From: Calditrichia bacterium | Lineage (GTDB): Bacteria; Calditrichota; Calditrichia; RBG-13-44-9; J075 | Length of the DNA stretch: 44,856 bases | Direction: 5' to 3' | Assembly: GCA_028284905.1 (NCBI GenBank) | Contig: JANQQU010000055.1 | Span: 1 to 44,856, forward strand | In this document: one piece after another, positions 9,967 to 18,149 of the stretch | Position numbering within the stretch: position 1 is the first letter of the stretch | How the letters are laid out: each line of letters starts with the position of its first letter | Program-made: the position numbers and the translations under genes | The notes under the pieces: generated by a model | Told to the model about the DNA's origin: nothing | The model's input: only the letters and a program-made list of their open reading frames with translations | The model's database searches: none

Positions 9967-12102
9967 ATGGATGACGTCCTCAAACCGATCCTGGCACTGT
10001 TGAACAACCCCCTGGCGGATTTGCTGATTAGTCTCGGTATCGGGAAAGATCTTGCAACAGCGATTTCCGCCGCTTTCGTCGCCCTGATTCTCTGGCAGAT
10101 TGCGGTATGGAGTAAGAAATTTCAGGCGCGCTTAAAAAACAATAAAGCCGCGAAGGATTTAAAGCCGGAGTTTGATTATTTAACCATTAAAGGCTACCGC
10201 GATATTTTTATTCCCACCCGTTATTCCCGGATTTCTCCCAATCGCTATGACAATCCCCATGAGGTGCACAAGCACAATAAGCCGGATGAATTGATCCCCT
10301 TTATGATCAAACACTCCTTCAATGAACGGGTGGAAAATGAGAAATTTTACCTGATATTAGGCGATTCCGGTATGGGCAAGACTGCTTTTATGCTGAATCT
10401 CTATATGGCCTATTATGCACCGTTTAATTTTCAGCGGAAGCCGCAGCAGCAAATGAAGCTGTTCCGCTTTCAACCGCCGGACATTGAGAACCCGGTTGAT
10501 ATCCTCGATCGCATCAAAAAAATAACTGACGAGGAAGCGCAGAATACCATCCTCTTGCTGGACGGCCTGGATGAAGATCCTTATATTTTATCAAAAGCCC
10601 CCAATATTTCTGATGATGAAGTGTTTGTAAACCGTTTGAACCGCATTGCCAGCGAGACCCGGCGGTTTTCCGATGTGGTGATTACCTGCCGTACTCAATA
10701 CTTCCCCCAAGAAGAACTGCAGGATTACGAACTCAATATCCGCAAACCGGATCGGGGCTTCTATAAACTAAACAAATATTACCTCTTCCCATTTTCGGAT
10801 GGGGAGGTGCGTAAATATTTGAACAAAAAATATGGGCGCTTTAAGTTCTGGCACTGGTCGAAAAAAACGGCGGCTGACAAGCTGGTAAAAAATTCTCATA
10901 AATTGATGTCCCGACCGATGCTCTTGTCTTATCTGGACGATTTACTGCTGGAAGAAAAAGAGTATCAGTTCAGCTACCAAATTTATGAAACCCTGATAAA
11001 AAAGTGGTTCCGGCGGGAAAGTGAAAAATGGAAGAAGACTGATGAACGGCCGCAGTTTATCGACAGCTTGCAACGCTTTACCCGGAAAACCGCCCTGCAG
11101 ATTTATCGGAACTGGGAAAGTGAGGGGGTGCTGTATCTTAGCAAAGCAGATGCCTTGCAGATTGCTCAAACCCATCAAATTGAACTAAAACCGGAAGAGG
11201 TAAAAGGAAAATCCCTGCTCACCTGCGATCCGTTGCTAAATTGGAAATTTGCCCACAAATCCATTCTTGAATATTTTTTAGCGAAAGAATGTGAAAAAAA
11301 TTGGACCTTTGCGGCCAATTTTAATTTCAAAGGCATGGACATGGCCAAGCATTTCTATCAGGAAATGGCCCCGGTCTTAAACGCGACGCGTTTTGTCGCA
11401 GTGAAAGGGGGTAGATTCCTGATGGGATCGCCTGCTAACGAAAAAGATGCTTATGAGTCAGAAAAACCGCAACATGAAGTGATGCTTTCCGATTTTTACA
11501 TCGCGAAAACCCTGGTGACGCAACAGCAATGGCGGGAAATTATGGGAGATAACCCTTCCGGTTTTAAGCATTGCGATAGTTGCCCGGTTGAACAGGTCAG
11601 CTGGGAGGATGCCCAGACATTTATTGCCAGATTGAATGAAAAAACTGGGTTGACATTCCGCTTGCCCTGCGAAGCGGAGTGGGAATATGCCGCGCGGGGA
11701 GGACACAAAGCGCCCCTGGGAGAAGGACGAGAAATGTTGCATGCCGGGCAATACAAATATGCCGGCAGCGACGATTTAGATGCGGTGGGCTGGTATGGTG
11801 ATAACGCCGGTGATAAAACCCACCCTGTCGCCACAAAACAGTCGAATGAGTTGGGATTATATGACATGAACGGCAATGTATTGGAGTGGTGTCAGGATTG
11901 GTTTAGTGAAAATTATTATGCGGACTGCAAGAAAGCGGGCGTAGTCAACGATCCCCGTGGGCCAGAAAATGGTTCGTATCGGGTGTTGCGCGGCGGTAGC
12001 TGGCTCAGCAGCGCGCAGCGTTGCCGTTCGGCGGCTCGCGGCAGCAACGAACCCGGTTACTGTATCAGCCGCATCGGCTTCCGGTTGGTTTTCGTCCCGT
12101 AG
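9967..12102 (+). CDS. NACHT-type STAND NTPase with C-terminal FGE/C-type-lectin-like domain (cluster gene 2)
   Basis: A 711-residue paralogue of the fourth cluster gene. It has one N-terminal hydrophobic segment (about 28-50), a NACHT-like NTPase with Walker A GDSGMGKT (132-139) and Walker B LLLLDGLDED (about 195-204), a sensor-like TCRTQYFP, a helical region with FAHKSILEYFLAKE typical of NACHT C-terminal segments, then an FGE-type domain (about 475-711) with GGRFLMGSP, LPCEAEWEYAARGG and MNGNVLEWCQDW. It ends in a DGR-like variable region. Family knowledge: NACHT proteins act as nucleotide-switch sensors in bacterial immunity. The lectin-like end is the likely sensor. No separate effector domain is visible apart from the membrane segment, so action at the membrane is one possibility. 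Confidence 0.88.
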   Translation: MDDVLKPILALLNNPLADLLISLGIGKDLATAISAAFVALILWQIAVWSKKFQARLKNNKAAKDLKPEFDYLTIKGYRDIFIPTRYSRISPNRYDNPHEVHKHNKPDELIPFMIKHSFNERVENEKFYLILGDSGMGKTAFMLNLYMAYYAPFNFQRKPQQQMKLFRFQPPDIENPVDILDRIKKITDEEAQNTILLLDGLDEDPYILSKAPNISDDEVFVNRLNRIASETRRFSDVVITCRTQYFPQEELQDYELNIRKPDRGFYKLNKYYLFPFSDGEVRKYLNKKYGRFKFWHWSKKTAADKLVKNSHKLMSRPMLLSYLDDLLLEEKEYQFSYQIYETLIKKWFRRESEKWKKTDERPQFIDSLQRFTRKTALQIYRNWESEGVLYLSKADALQIAQTHQIELKPEEVKGKSLLTCDPLLNWKFAHKSILEYFLAKECEKNWTFAANFNFKGMDMAKHFYQEMAPVLNATRFVAVKGGRFLMGSPANEKDAYESEKPQHEVMLSDFYIAKTLVTQQQWREIMGDNPSGFKHCDSCPVEQVSWEDAQTFIARLNEKTGLTFRLPCEAEWEYAARGGHKAPLGEGREMLHAGQYKYAGSDDLDAVGWYGDNAGDKTHPVATKQSNELGLYDMNGNVLEWCQDWFSENYYADCKKAGVVNDPRGPENGSYRVLRGGSWLSSAQRCRSAARGSNEPGYCISRIGFRLVFVP
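12004..12102 (+). repeat. DGR-type variable region 2
   Basis: 75 variable nt followed by the 24-nt invariant end. Compared with variable regions 3 and 4, codons 1, 2, 6, 11, 19, 21, 22 and 23 after the Trp codon differ at the first one or two bases but keep C or T at the third, as expected if all descend from AAC/AAT template codons. The flanking GGTAGCTGG and the codons for Ala-Gln, Cys-Arg-Ser and Pro-Gly stay nearly constant. Confidence 0.8.
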
Positions 12103-12275
12103 TCAGTCGGCAGTTATCCGGCTTTACCGGTTTTACAGGAATGCTTCGCTTGAGCAAGCGAGTTCGCGGCACGGAGAGAGCAGGCAAGGAGTGGGAGGAA
12201 AACACGAAATGTTGTTGATATGAAAAACCATCGCCGAACCCGTAGGATAATTCACGAATGATCCTACGGCGCGAA
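12103..12275 (+). repeat. conserved post-variable-region repeat, copy 1
   Basis: Non-coding sequence following the stop codon is shared with the regions after STAND genes 3 and 4. Near its start is a perfect short hairpin, TCGCTT-GAGC-AAGCGA, the kind of structure that follows the mutagenic-homing site in some DGRs. Near its end (12241-12268) an inverted repeat has arms CGTAGGAT and ATCCTACG. This copy lacks an insertion of about 36 nt present in copies 2 and 3. Confidence 0.7.
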
Positions 12276-12322
12276 CTAATGAAAACTAAATTAATTTTTT
12301 ATACCAAAGGAAAAGCAGCGCC

Positions 12323-15286
12323 ATGCGCCAAACGATCAAAATATTCCTTGCCTCATCCAAGGAACTGAAAGCCGACCGGGAAAAATTTGAACTGTTCATC
12401 GGCCGCAAAAATAAAACCCTTCGCAAAAACGGCCATGCGATCGAGCTGGTGATCTGGGAGGATTTTCTGGATAGTATCTCCCAAACCCGGCTGCAGAATG
12501 AATACAACAAAGCGGTGCGGGAAGCCGATATTTTTGTGATGCTCTGTGCAACTAAAGTCGGCCGTTTTACCCGGGAAGAATTCGAGGCTGCCTTTGGTCA
12601 ATTTAAAGAAACCGGGAAACCGCGGACTTATACCTTTTTTAAAACGGCCCTGGTCGATTTAAACAAAATTCCCTTTGAGGATATTCAGAGCCTCCATGAG
12701 TTTAAGGAACACCTGAAGCGACTGGGGCATTTTCGGAAAGAATACGAAAACGCCGATGATTTAATCAATCAGTTCAATCGGCAGTTGGAGCTGCTCGACC
12801 CGTTTTCCACAGCGGCGCTCACTGGCACGGAAATAATGGCGGTGCCAACGGAAGAAATTCTCAACAAATACCACCAGCAATTGATTCAGGATTCCGATTT
12901 TAACAGCATGCCGGTGATCGGCAAGTCTGAACGGCAGCGCCTGGAGAATCTCTATGTCCGGCTGAAGGTGACCGCGCAGGGCGATAAAACCCTGCTGGCC
13001 GAACGGTTCCGTCAGCCGCAGGGTGAGAAAGATGCCGGCCGGGAGTTGCAGTATCATGACCTCGCACCCGCGGCTGCTATGAATGCCTTCCAACGCTTTG
13101 CGGTGCTAGGGGGACCGGGAATGGGAAAAACCACCCTCTTTCGTTTTATCGCCTATAGCGTGGCCCGGCGGGCGCTGGGGCTGGCTCGGCCGGAGGAGTT
13201 TGCCCTGAAAGGGAAAACAAACCCGCTGCCGCTCTATCTGCCTTTAACGGAATTGGGCGATCATGACGGTGACTTGCTCAGCTGCCTGAAAGGCTACCTG
13301 GCGCGTCGCTTCCCTGGTTGCCAACCGCTGGTTCCCTTACTCGATGTGCTCCTGAACGAAGGGCGCTGCCTGCTTTTGCTGGACAGTCTCGATGAAGTGC
13401 CCTCGGCCCAGCTGGGACGGGTAAAAGACAGCATCAAGGGCTTTTTAAACAATGCCGACTGGCAGGAGAATATTGTGCTGCTCAGCTGCCGGGAAGCCAG
13501 CTGGCAGCCGGCTGAAGCGAGCCTGATTTTCCCGGCGGTGCTGCAGATTGCCGAACTGGATGAAGCGGCCATTGGGGAATACCTGCACCGTTGGTATAAA
13601 GCGGAGGAAAGCGCTGCGGCCTTAACCCTGAAAGAGAAGATCTGCCACACCGCGCGCCTGCAGGCATTGGCGACCAATTCCTTTCTGCTCTCCCTGATCG
13701 CCTGGCTGGCGCAGCGGGACAGATTGCCGGAGCGACGGGTAGAGCTCTATCTGAAATGCACCGACGCCCTGCTCCGGGAAGAACATAAAGAGGCCCAGGA
13801 GCGCCAAACCAGTGCGTTTGGCAGCGATCATGCTGATTTGAAAGAACGCATATTGACCGATATCGCCTTTGCGATGCTGGAAAGAAATCTGCTGGAAATC
13901 TCCCGGAACGATCTGCGGGCGCTGATTTTGAAATTCCTTGGCTCCGAAGACATCACCGACGAGCGTCCCGGAACATTGATCGATGAGATACACAAAGGCA
14001 GCGATATTCTGCGTGAGACCAATGCCGCCCGAATTTACGAGTTTCAGCACAACACTTTCCGGGAATTTTTTGCCGCCCGCAAGCTGTCCGGCGAGCTGTC
14101 CCGGATAATTAAACTGTGGAAAGCACAGGGCGGGGCAAAACCTCCCCTCGAGGATTTTATTAATAGCGAAAAAAACCAACATAATCCTTTGCAGTGGATC
14201 AGCGATTCCCTCTGGACGGAAGTGAACCGCCTTGCCGTGGGCCTCCTTGATCATCCCACCCCATTTTTGGCAATGCTCTTCGCTAAGGAACCCACTCTGG
14301 CCGCCCGCTGTTATCTGGATGCCGATCCGGAAAAAGTTGACCATGCGGTGATCCGAAAGTTATGGACTGGGGGCATCGAGCGGCAGGAACGGGTAAATAT
14401 GGTGCGAAGCATCCGCGAGAATCTCTCGGAAGAGCGGGAGACTCTGGATTTTATTGCCGGCATTTTCCTTACCGGGGAGACCGATAGCGAGGTGCTCTAC
14501 CATTGTGATGCCCTGCTGCGGACCATCGGCACCGTAGAAGCGGGAGAGCTTCGTGGAAAAATGTTCGAATACTGGCCGGAAGAACAGCAATTTTCAGCAC
14601 ATCAGCAAGATTTTGCCAGGGATAAATACTGGCGGTTTGCGGAGATTAAAGCGGGCGAATTTAAGATGGGCGGCAATGGTCATGATTGGGAAAAACCGAT
14701 TCATCCGGTTAAGCTTTCCGCTTTCCGGATCGGCTGCTATCCGGTGACCGTCGGGCAATACCAGCGCTTTGATCCTGGGTATCGCCAGCGGTGGGAGCAG
14801 GGTTATGGAAAATTTATCGAAAATGAGAAACAACCGGTGATACGGGTGAGTTGGTTCGACGCCTATATTTTTTCCAGGTGGGTTGGCGGGAGGCTGCCCA
14901 CAGAAGCGCAGTGGGAATACGCCTGCCGGGCCGGTAGTGATGGTGATTATGCCGGTAAACTGGATGATATGGCCTGGTATAATAAAAATTCAGAAGATAA
15001 AAGTCACCCGGTCGGCGAAAAGCAGGCGAATGCTTGGGGGCTCTACGATATGCATGGTAATGTCTATGATTGGTGCCAGGATTGGTATGGGGCAGACTAC
15101 TATACGGAATGTGAAAAGGAAGGCACTGTGCAGGATCCTCCCGGGCCGGAAAATGGTTCGGATCGGGTGTTGCGCGGCGGTAGCTGGGACTTCAGCGCGC
15201 AGTATTGCCGTTCGGCGTATCGCGGCAGCGCCGGCCCCGGCGGCCGTGGCTACGGCCTCGGCTTCCGGTTGGTTTTCGTCCCGTAG
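12323..15286 (+). CDS. TIR-like/DUF4062-like N-terminus, NACHT NTPase and FGE/C-type-lectin-like end (cluster gene 3)
   Basis: The largest cluster protein, 987 residues. The N-terminus (about 1-115) begins TIKIFLASSKELKADREKF and has WEDFLDS and EADIFVMLCATKVGRFTREEF, which resembles the DUF4062/TIR-like Rossmann group and is a plausible effector. A NACHT module follows, with Walker A GGPGMGKTT (about 263-271), Walker B LLLLDSLDEVP (about 349-359), LLSCREASW, then FQHNTFREFFAARKL. The end (about 772-987) is an FGE-type domain with GEFKMGGNG, LPTEAQWEYACRAG and MHGNVYDWCQDW, closing in a variable region. No membrane segment was seen, in contrast to its neighbours. The start ATG follows AAAGGAAAAGCAGCGCC. 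The TIR-like assignment is from sequence pattern only. Confidence 0.87.
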   Translation: MRQTIKIFLASSKELKADREKFELFIGRKNKTLRKNGHAIELVIWEDFLDSISQTRLQNEYNKAVREADIFVMLCATKVGRFTREEFEAAFGQFKETGKPRTYTFFKTALVDLNKIPFEDIQSLHEFKEHLKRLGHFRKEYENADDLINQFNRQLELLDPFSTAALTGTEIMAVPTEEILNKYHQQLIQDSDFNSMPVIGKSERQRLENLYVRLKVTAQGDKTLLAERFRQPQGEKDAGRELQYHDLAPAAAMNAFQRFAVLGGPGMGKTTLFRFIAYSVARRALGLARPEEFALKGKTNPLPLYLPLTELGDHDGDLLSCLKGYLARRFPGCQPLVPLLDVLLNEGRCLLLLDSLDEVPSAQLGRVKDSIKGFLNNADWQENIVLLSCREASWQPAEASLIFPAVLQIAELDEAAIGEYLHRWYKAEESAAALTLKEKICHTARLQALATNSFLLSLIAWLAQRDRLPERRVELYLKCTDALLREEHKEAQERQTSAFGSDHADLKERILTDIAFAMLERNLLEISRNDLRALILKFLGSEDITDERPGTLIDEIHKGSDILRETNAARIYEFQHNTFREFFAARKLSGELSRIIKLWKAQGGAKPPLEDFINSEKNQHNPLQWISDSLWTEVNRLAVGLLDHPTPFLAMLFAKEPTLAARCYLDADPEKVDHAVIRKLWTGGIERQERVNMVRSIRENLSEERETLDFIAGIFLTGETDSEVLYHCDALLRTIGTVEAGELRGKMFEYWPEEQQFSAHQQDFARDKYWRFAEIKAGEFKMGGNGHDWEKPIHPVKLSAFRIGCYPVTVGQYQRFDPGYRQRWEQGYGKFIENEKQPVIRVSWFDAYIFSRWVGGRLPTEAQWEYACRAGSDGDYAGKLDDMAWYNKNSEDKSHPVGEKQANAWGLYDMHGNVYDWCQDWYGADYYTECEKEGTVQDPPGPENGSDRVLRGGSWDFSAQYCRSAYRGSAGPGGRGYGLGFRLVFVP
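15188..15286 (+). repeat. DGR-type variable region 3
   Basis: Same 99-nt frame and identical 24-nt end as variable regions 2 and 4. Example codons against those two: GAC versus CTC and CGC at codon 1, TAT versus CGT and TTT at codon 6, TAC versus AGC and CGC at codon 22. Third bases are kept, which points to adenine-targeted diversification and not ordinary drift. Confidence 0.8.
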
Positions 15287-15495
15287 TCAGTTGACAGTTC
15301 TCCGGCTTTACCGGTTTTGCAGGAATGCTTCGCTTGAGCAAACGAGTTGGCGGCACGGAGAGAACAGGCACGAGGGACGCAGCGCCCAGTGAACGGAGCG
15401 CAGGCAAGGAGTGGGAGGAAAAGACGAAATGTTATTGATATGAAAAACCATCGCCGAACCCGTAGGATAATTCACGAATGATCCTACGGCGCGGA
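15287..15495 (+). repeat. conserved post-variable-region repeat, copy 2
   Basis: Homologous to copies 1 and 3. The TCGCTTGAGC hairpin has one mismatch here. It carries an additional GC-rich stretch of about 36 nt (GAGGGACGCAGCGCCCAGTG) also found in copy 3. The palindrome with arms CGTAGGAT and ATCCTACG is at 15461-15488. Confidence 0.7.
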
Positions 15496-15568
15496 CATTG
15501 TTTAATTAAAAACCTACAAAGAAAATATTGTAGTTCGCACTCATTTGTAAACCGGAAAGATTGACATT

Positions 15569-17680
15569 ATGGATGCAATTCTGGAACCGATCCTGGCGCT
15601 GTTGGATAATCCCCTGACGAATTTCCTGAAAAACGCCGGACTGGGGGAAGATTGGGCAAAAGCGCTTTCCGCCGCACTGACGGCCTTAATGCTGTGGGGG
15701 GGCGTCGAAGGGGTAAAATGGCTGCAGCAGCGACGAAAAGACAACCGGGCCGCCCGCGAGCTGGTTCATTTCCGCTACAGCTACAAAGACGTGCAGCAAA
15801 AACGGGAATTGTATATCCCCACCCAGGGGCAGAACAACTCCCCGGTGTACGAGGAAGAGCCGGGGGAAGCAACCAAGTTTATTGTGAAAAAACCGCTGAT
15901 TCCCTTCTTTCTCAAAACTGCCTTTAACGAGAAAAAGGAAAGTGATAAATTTTACCTGCTCCTCGGCGATTCCGGGATGGGGAAAACCACTTTTATGATC
16001 AATCTCTACTTGCAGTATCATTCCTGGCGCAACTTTCGCCGCAAATACCAAATGAAGCTCTTCCCGTTTGGCGACAAGGACATTCTCAAATGGATCCGGG
16101 AGATTAAGCCGGAAGAAGCCCGCAATACCATCTTGCTGCTCGATGCTTTTGATGAATACAAGGCGATCCTCCCTCCGAAAGAACCGGACGGCCTTAGCGA
16201 TGATGAACGCTTCCGGAAGGTGCTGGAAGAAATCATCGAGAGCGTAAAGGACTTTCGCGAAGTGGTGATCTCCAGCCGCACCCAATATTTCCCGGGGCAG
16301 GAAGACCGCCCGTACGAATTAAAAATACCGCGCTTCGGCCGGGAAGGTTTTCACACCCTCGGGAAACTCTATCTCGCGCCGTTTGAGAAAAAAGAAATTA
16401 AACGCTATTTAAACAAAAAATATGGCTGGCTGAAATTCTGGAATTATCAGAAAAAGAAGATTGCCAGTGAAGTCGTTGAAAGTTCACCGAAATTGATGGT
16501 ACGCCCGATGCTCCTTAGTTATATCGATTATTTGGTGGATAGTCAGCAAACATTCGAAAAGACCCACCAGATCTACCAGGTGCTCATTGAAAAATGGATT
16601 GAGCGGGAGGCCGATAAGCGGAAGCATAAGTCCGTCGAGCGGGATAAATTTAAGCAGGATCTTCATGCATTTTCCCGGATGGCGGCACTGACAATCTTCC
16701 GGCAGCAGGGAGAAAACAATTTGCTCTCGAAAGCGGAGGCACTGGCAATTTGTACTGAGCATGGCATCGATTTACGCGACTATGAAGTGACCGGTCAATC
16801 CTTGCTCACTCGCGACGTCTCACAAAATTGGAAGTTTGCCCACAAATCGATTTATGAATATTTTATCGCAAAAGAGGCGATCGACCAATTTGGTTTTTGG
16901 GTAAAACTGGCTGCTGCCAACTTTACCGGGATGGATATGGCCAAACAGTTTTATGAGGAAGGAGGGCAGTGGGCATTCGTTAAAGGCGGCACCTTCCTGA
17001 TGGGTTCTCCTGATAGCGAAAAAGATGCATATGATCGAGAAAAACCGCAGCATAAAGTCACCCTTTCCGATTATTGCATCGCGAAAACCCCGGTCACCCA
17101 GAAACAATGGCGGGCAATTATGGGAACTAATCCCTCCTATTTTCAGAATTGTGATAATTGTCCAGTTGAAACTGTCAGTTGGGAGGATGTCCAGAAATTT
17201 ATTGCCAAACTGAATGAGAAGACTGGGATGACATTTCGTTTGCCCAGCGAAGCGGAGTGGGAATATGCTGCCCGCGGAGGCCATAAAATGTTCCTGGCAG
17301 GCAGTGAGGGAAGTGTGCATGTCAGCCAATTCAAATATGCCGGCAGCAATCATTTGGATACAGTGGGCTGGTATCATAAAAATTCCAGGGGAAAAACCCA
17401 TCCAGTCGCTACAAAAAAGCCGAATGAACTGGGCATTTACGACATGAGCGGTAATGTATATGAATGGTGCCAGGATTGGTATGACGAGAATTATTATGCG
17501 GAATGCCAGAAAAAGGGCGTTGAAAAAAAACCCTCCGGGCCGGAAAGTGGTTGGTATCGGGTGTTGCGCGGCGGTAGCTGGCGCTACGGCGCGCAGTTTT
17601 GCCGTTCAGCGAATCGCGACGGCGGCGACCCCGGCAGCCGTGACCGCAGCATCAGCTTCCGGTTGGTTTTCGTCCCGTAG
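15569..17680 (+). CDS. NACHT-type STAND NTPase with FGE/C-type-lectin-like end (cluster gene 4)
   Basis: A 703-residue close paralogue of cluster gene 2; the first 25 residues match well (MDAILEPILALLDNPL) and even the DNA just before the start is shared. It has one hydrophobic segment (about 33-50), Walker A GDSGMGKTT (133-141), Walker B LLLLDAFDEY (about 188-197), SSRTQYFPG, FAHKSIYEYFIAKE, then an FGE domain from about residue 467 with GGTFLMGSP, LPSEAEWEYAARGG and MSGNVYEWCQDW. It ends in a variable region. Duplication of a whole gene-plus-tail unit, followed by diversification of the end, is the simplest explanation. It is convergent with the CHAT gene downstream. Confidence 0.88.
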   Translation: MDAILEPILALLDNPLTNFLKNAGLGEDWAKALSAALTALMLWGGVEGVKWLQQRRKDNRAARELVHFRYSYKDVQQKRELYIPTQGQNNSPVYEEEPGEATKFIVKKPLIPFFLKTAFNEKKESDKFYLLLGDSGMGKTTFMINLYLQYHSWRNFRRKYQMKLFPFGDKDILKWIREIKPEEARNTILLLDAFDEYKAILPPKEPDGLSDDERFRKVLEEIIESVKDFREVVISSRTQYFPGQEDRPYELKIPRFGREGFHTLGKLYLAPFEKKEIKRYLNKKYGWLKFWNYQKKKIASEVVESSPKLMVRPMLLSYIDYLVDSQQTFEKTHQIYQVLIEKWIEREADKRKHKSVERDKFKQDLHAFSRMAALTIFRQQGENNLLSKAEALAICTEHGIDLRDYEVTGQSLLTRDVSQNWKFAHKSIYEYFIAKEAIDQFGFWVKLAAANFTGMDMAKQFYEEGGQWAFVKGGTFLMGSPDSEKDAYDREKPQHKVTLSDYCIAKTPVTQKQWRAIMGTNPSYFQNCDNCPVETVSWEDVQKFIAKLNEKTGMTFRLPSEAEWEYAARGGHKMFLAGSEGSVHVSQFKYAGSNHLDTVGWYHKNSRGKTHPVATKKPNELGIYDMSGNVYEWCQDWYDENYYAECQKKGVEKKPSGPESGWYRVLRGGSWRYGAQFCRSANRDGGDPGSRDRSISFRLVFVP
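17582..17680 (+). repeat. DGR-type variable region 4
   Basis: Aligned without gaps to regions 1-3 and ending in the identical 24 nt. It keeps AAT at codon 11, where the others have GCT, TAT and ACT, consistent with an AAT template codon. The TCA at codon 9 (others TCG) is outside the expected pattern and may be ordinary drift. Confidence 0.8.
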
Positions 17681-17882
17681 TCAGTCGGCAGTTATCCGGC
17701 TTTACCGGTTTTGCAGGAATGCTTCGCTTGAGCGAACGAGTTGACGGCACGGAGAGAGCAGGCGCCAGGGACGCAGCGCCCGGTGAACGGAGAGCGGGCA
17801 AGGAGTGGGAAGGCACGGAAGGGTTTAACCAAACAATGCCGCGGAACCCGCAGGATAATTCACGAATTATCCTACGGCGCGA
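17681..17882 (+). repeat. conserved post-variable-region repeat, copy 3
   Basis: Homologous to copies 1 and 2. The palindrome here (17849-17876) has a base pair where copies 1 and 2 have a mismatch: AGGATAATTC and GAATTATCCT pair perfectly around AC. The hairpin is therefore the best formed of the three, which suggests the structure may be selected. Confidence 0.65.
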
Positions 17883-18149
17883 ACCAACGAACATAAGATC
17901 GAAATTTTATATTTAAACGAAGTGCAGGCAAAGAGTAGGGGAGGGGGTGCAAATATTAGATGGTTGCCTAAGCTCATTAATCTTTTCAGAAGCAGTCAAC
18001 AATCACCCTAACGGGATGTTCAGGGGCAGTAAAAGAGGACTGCTTACTGCGACTGCCAACTGCTACTTATTTTTAGAATTTTAACCAATTAAAGTAATAC
18101 TTTAAAATTACCTGCTCAAAAATATATGCCTAGTAATTGCTGTCTCGAA
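17883..18149. other. intergenic region between convergent genes
   Basis: AT-rich, with no convincing reading frame. Short related words around GAAGCAGTCAAC, GGACTGCTTACTGCG and GACTGCCAACTGCT recur within 18000-18065 and may be remnants of a repeat. No clear terminator was recognised. Confidence 0.3.

Noticed and set aside
7222-17680. FGE domains as active formylglycine-generating enzymes
   Set aside because: There is no sulfatase gene nearby, they are fused to STAND NTPases and their ends are variable; a binding role is more likely.
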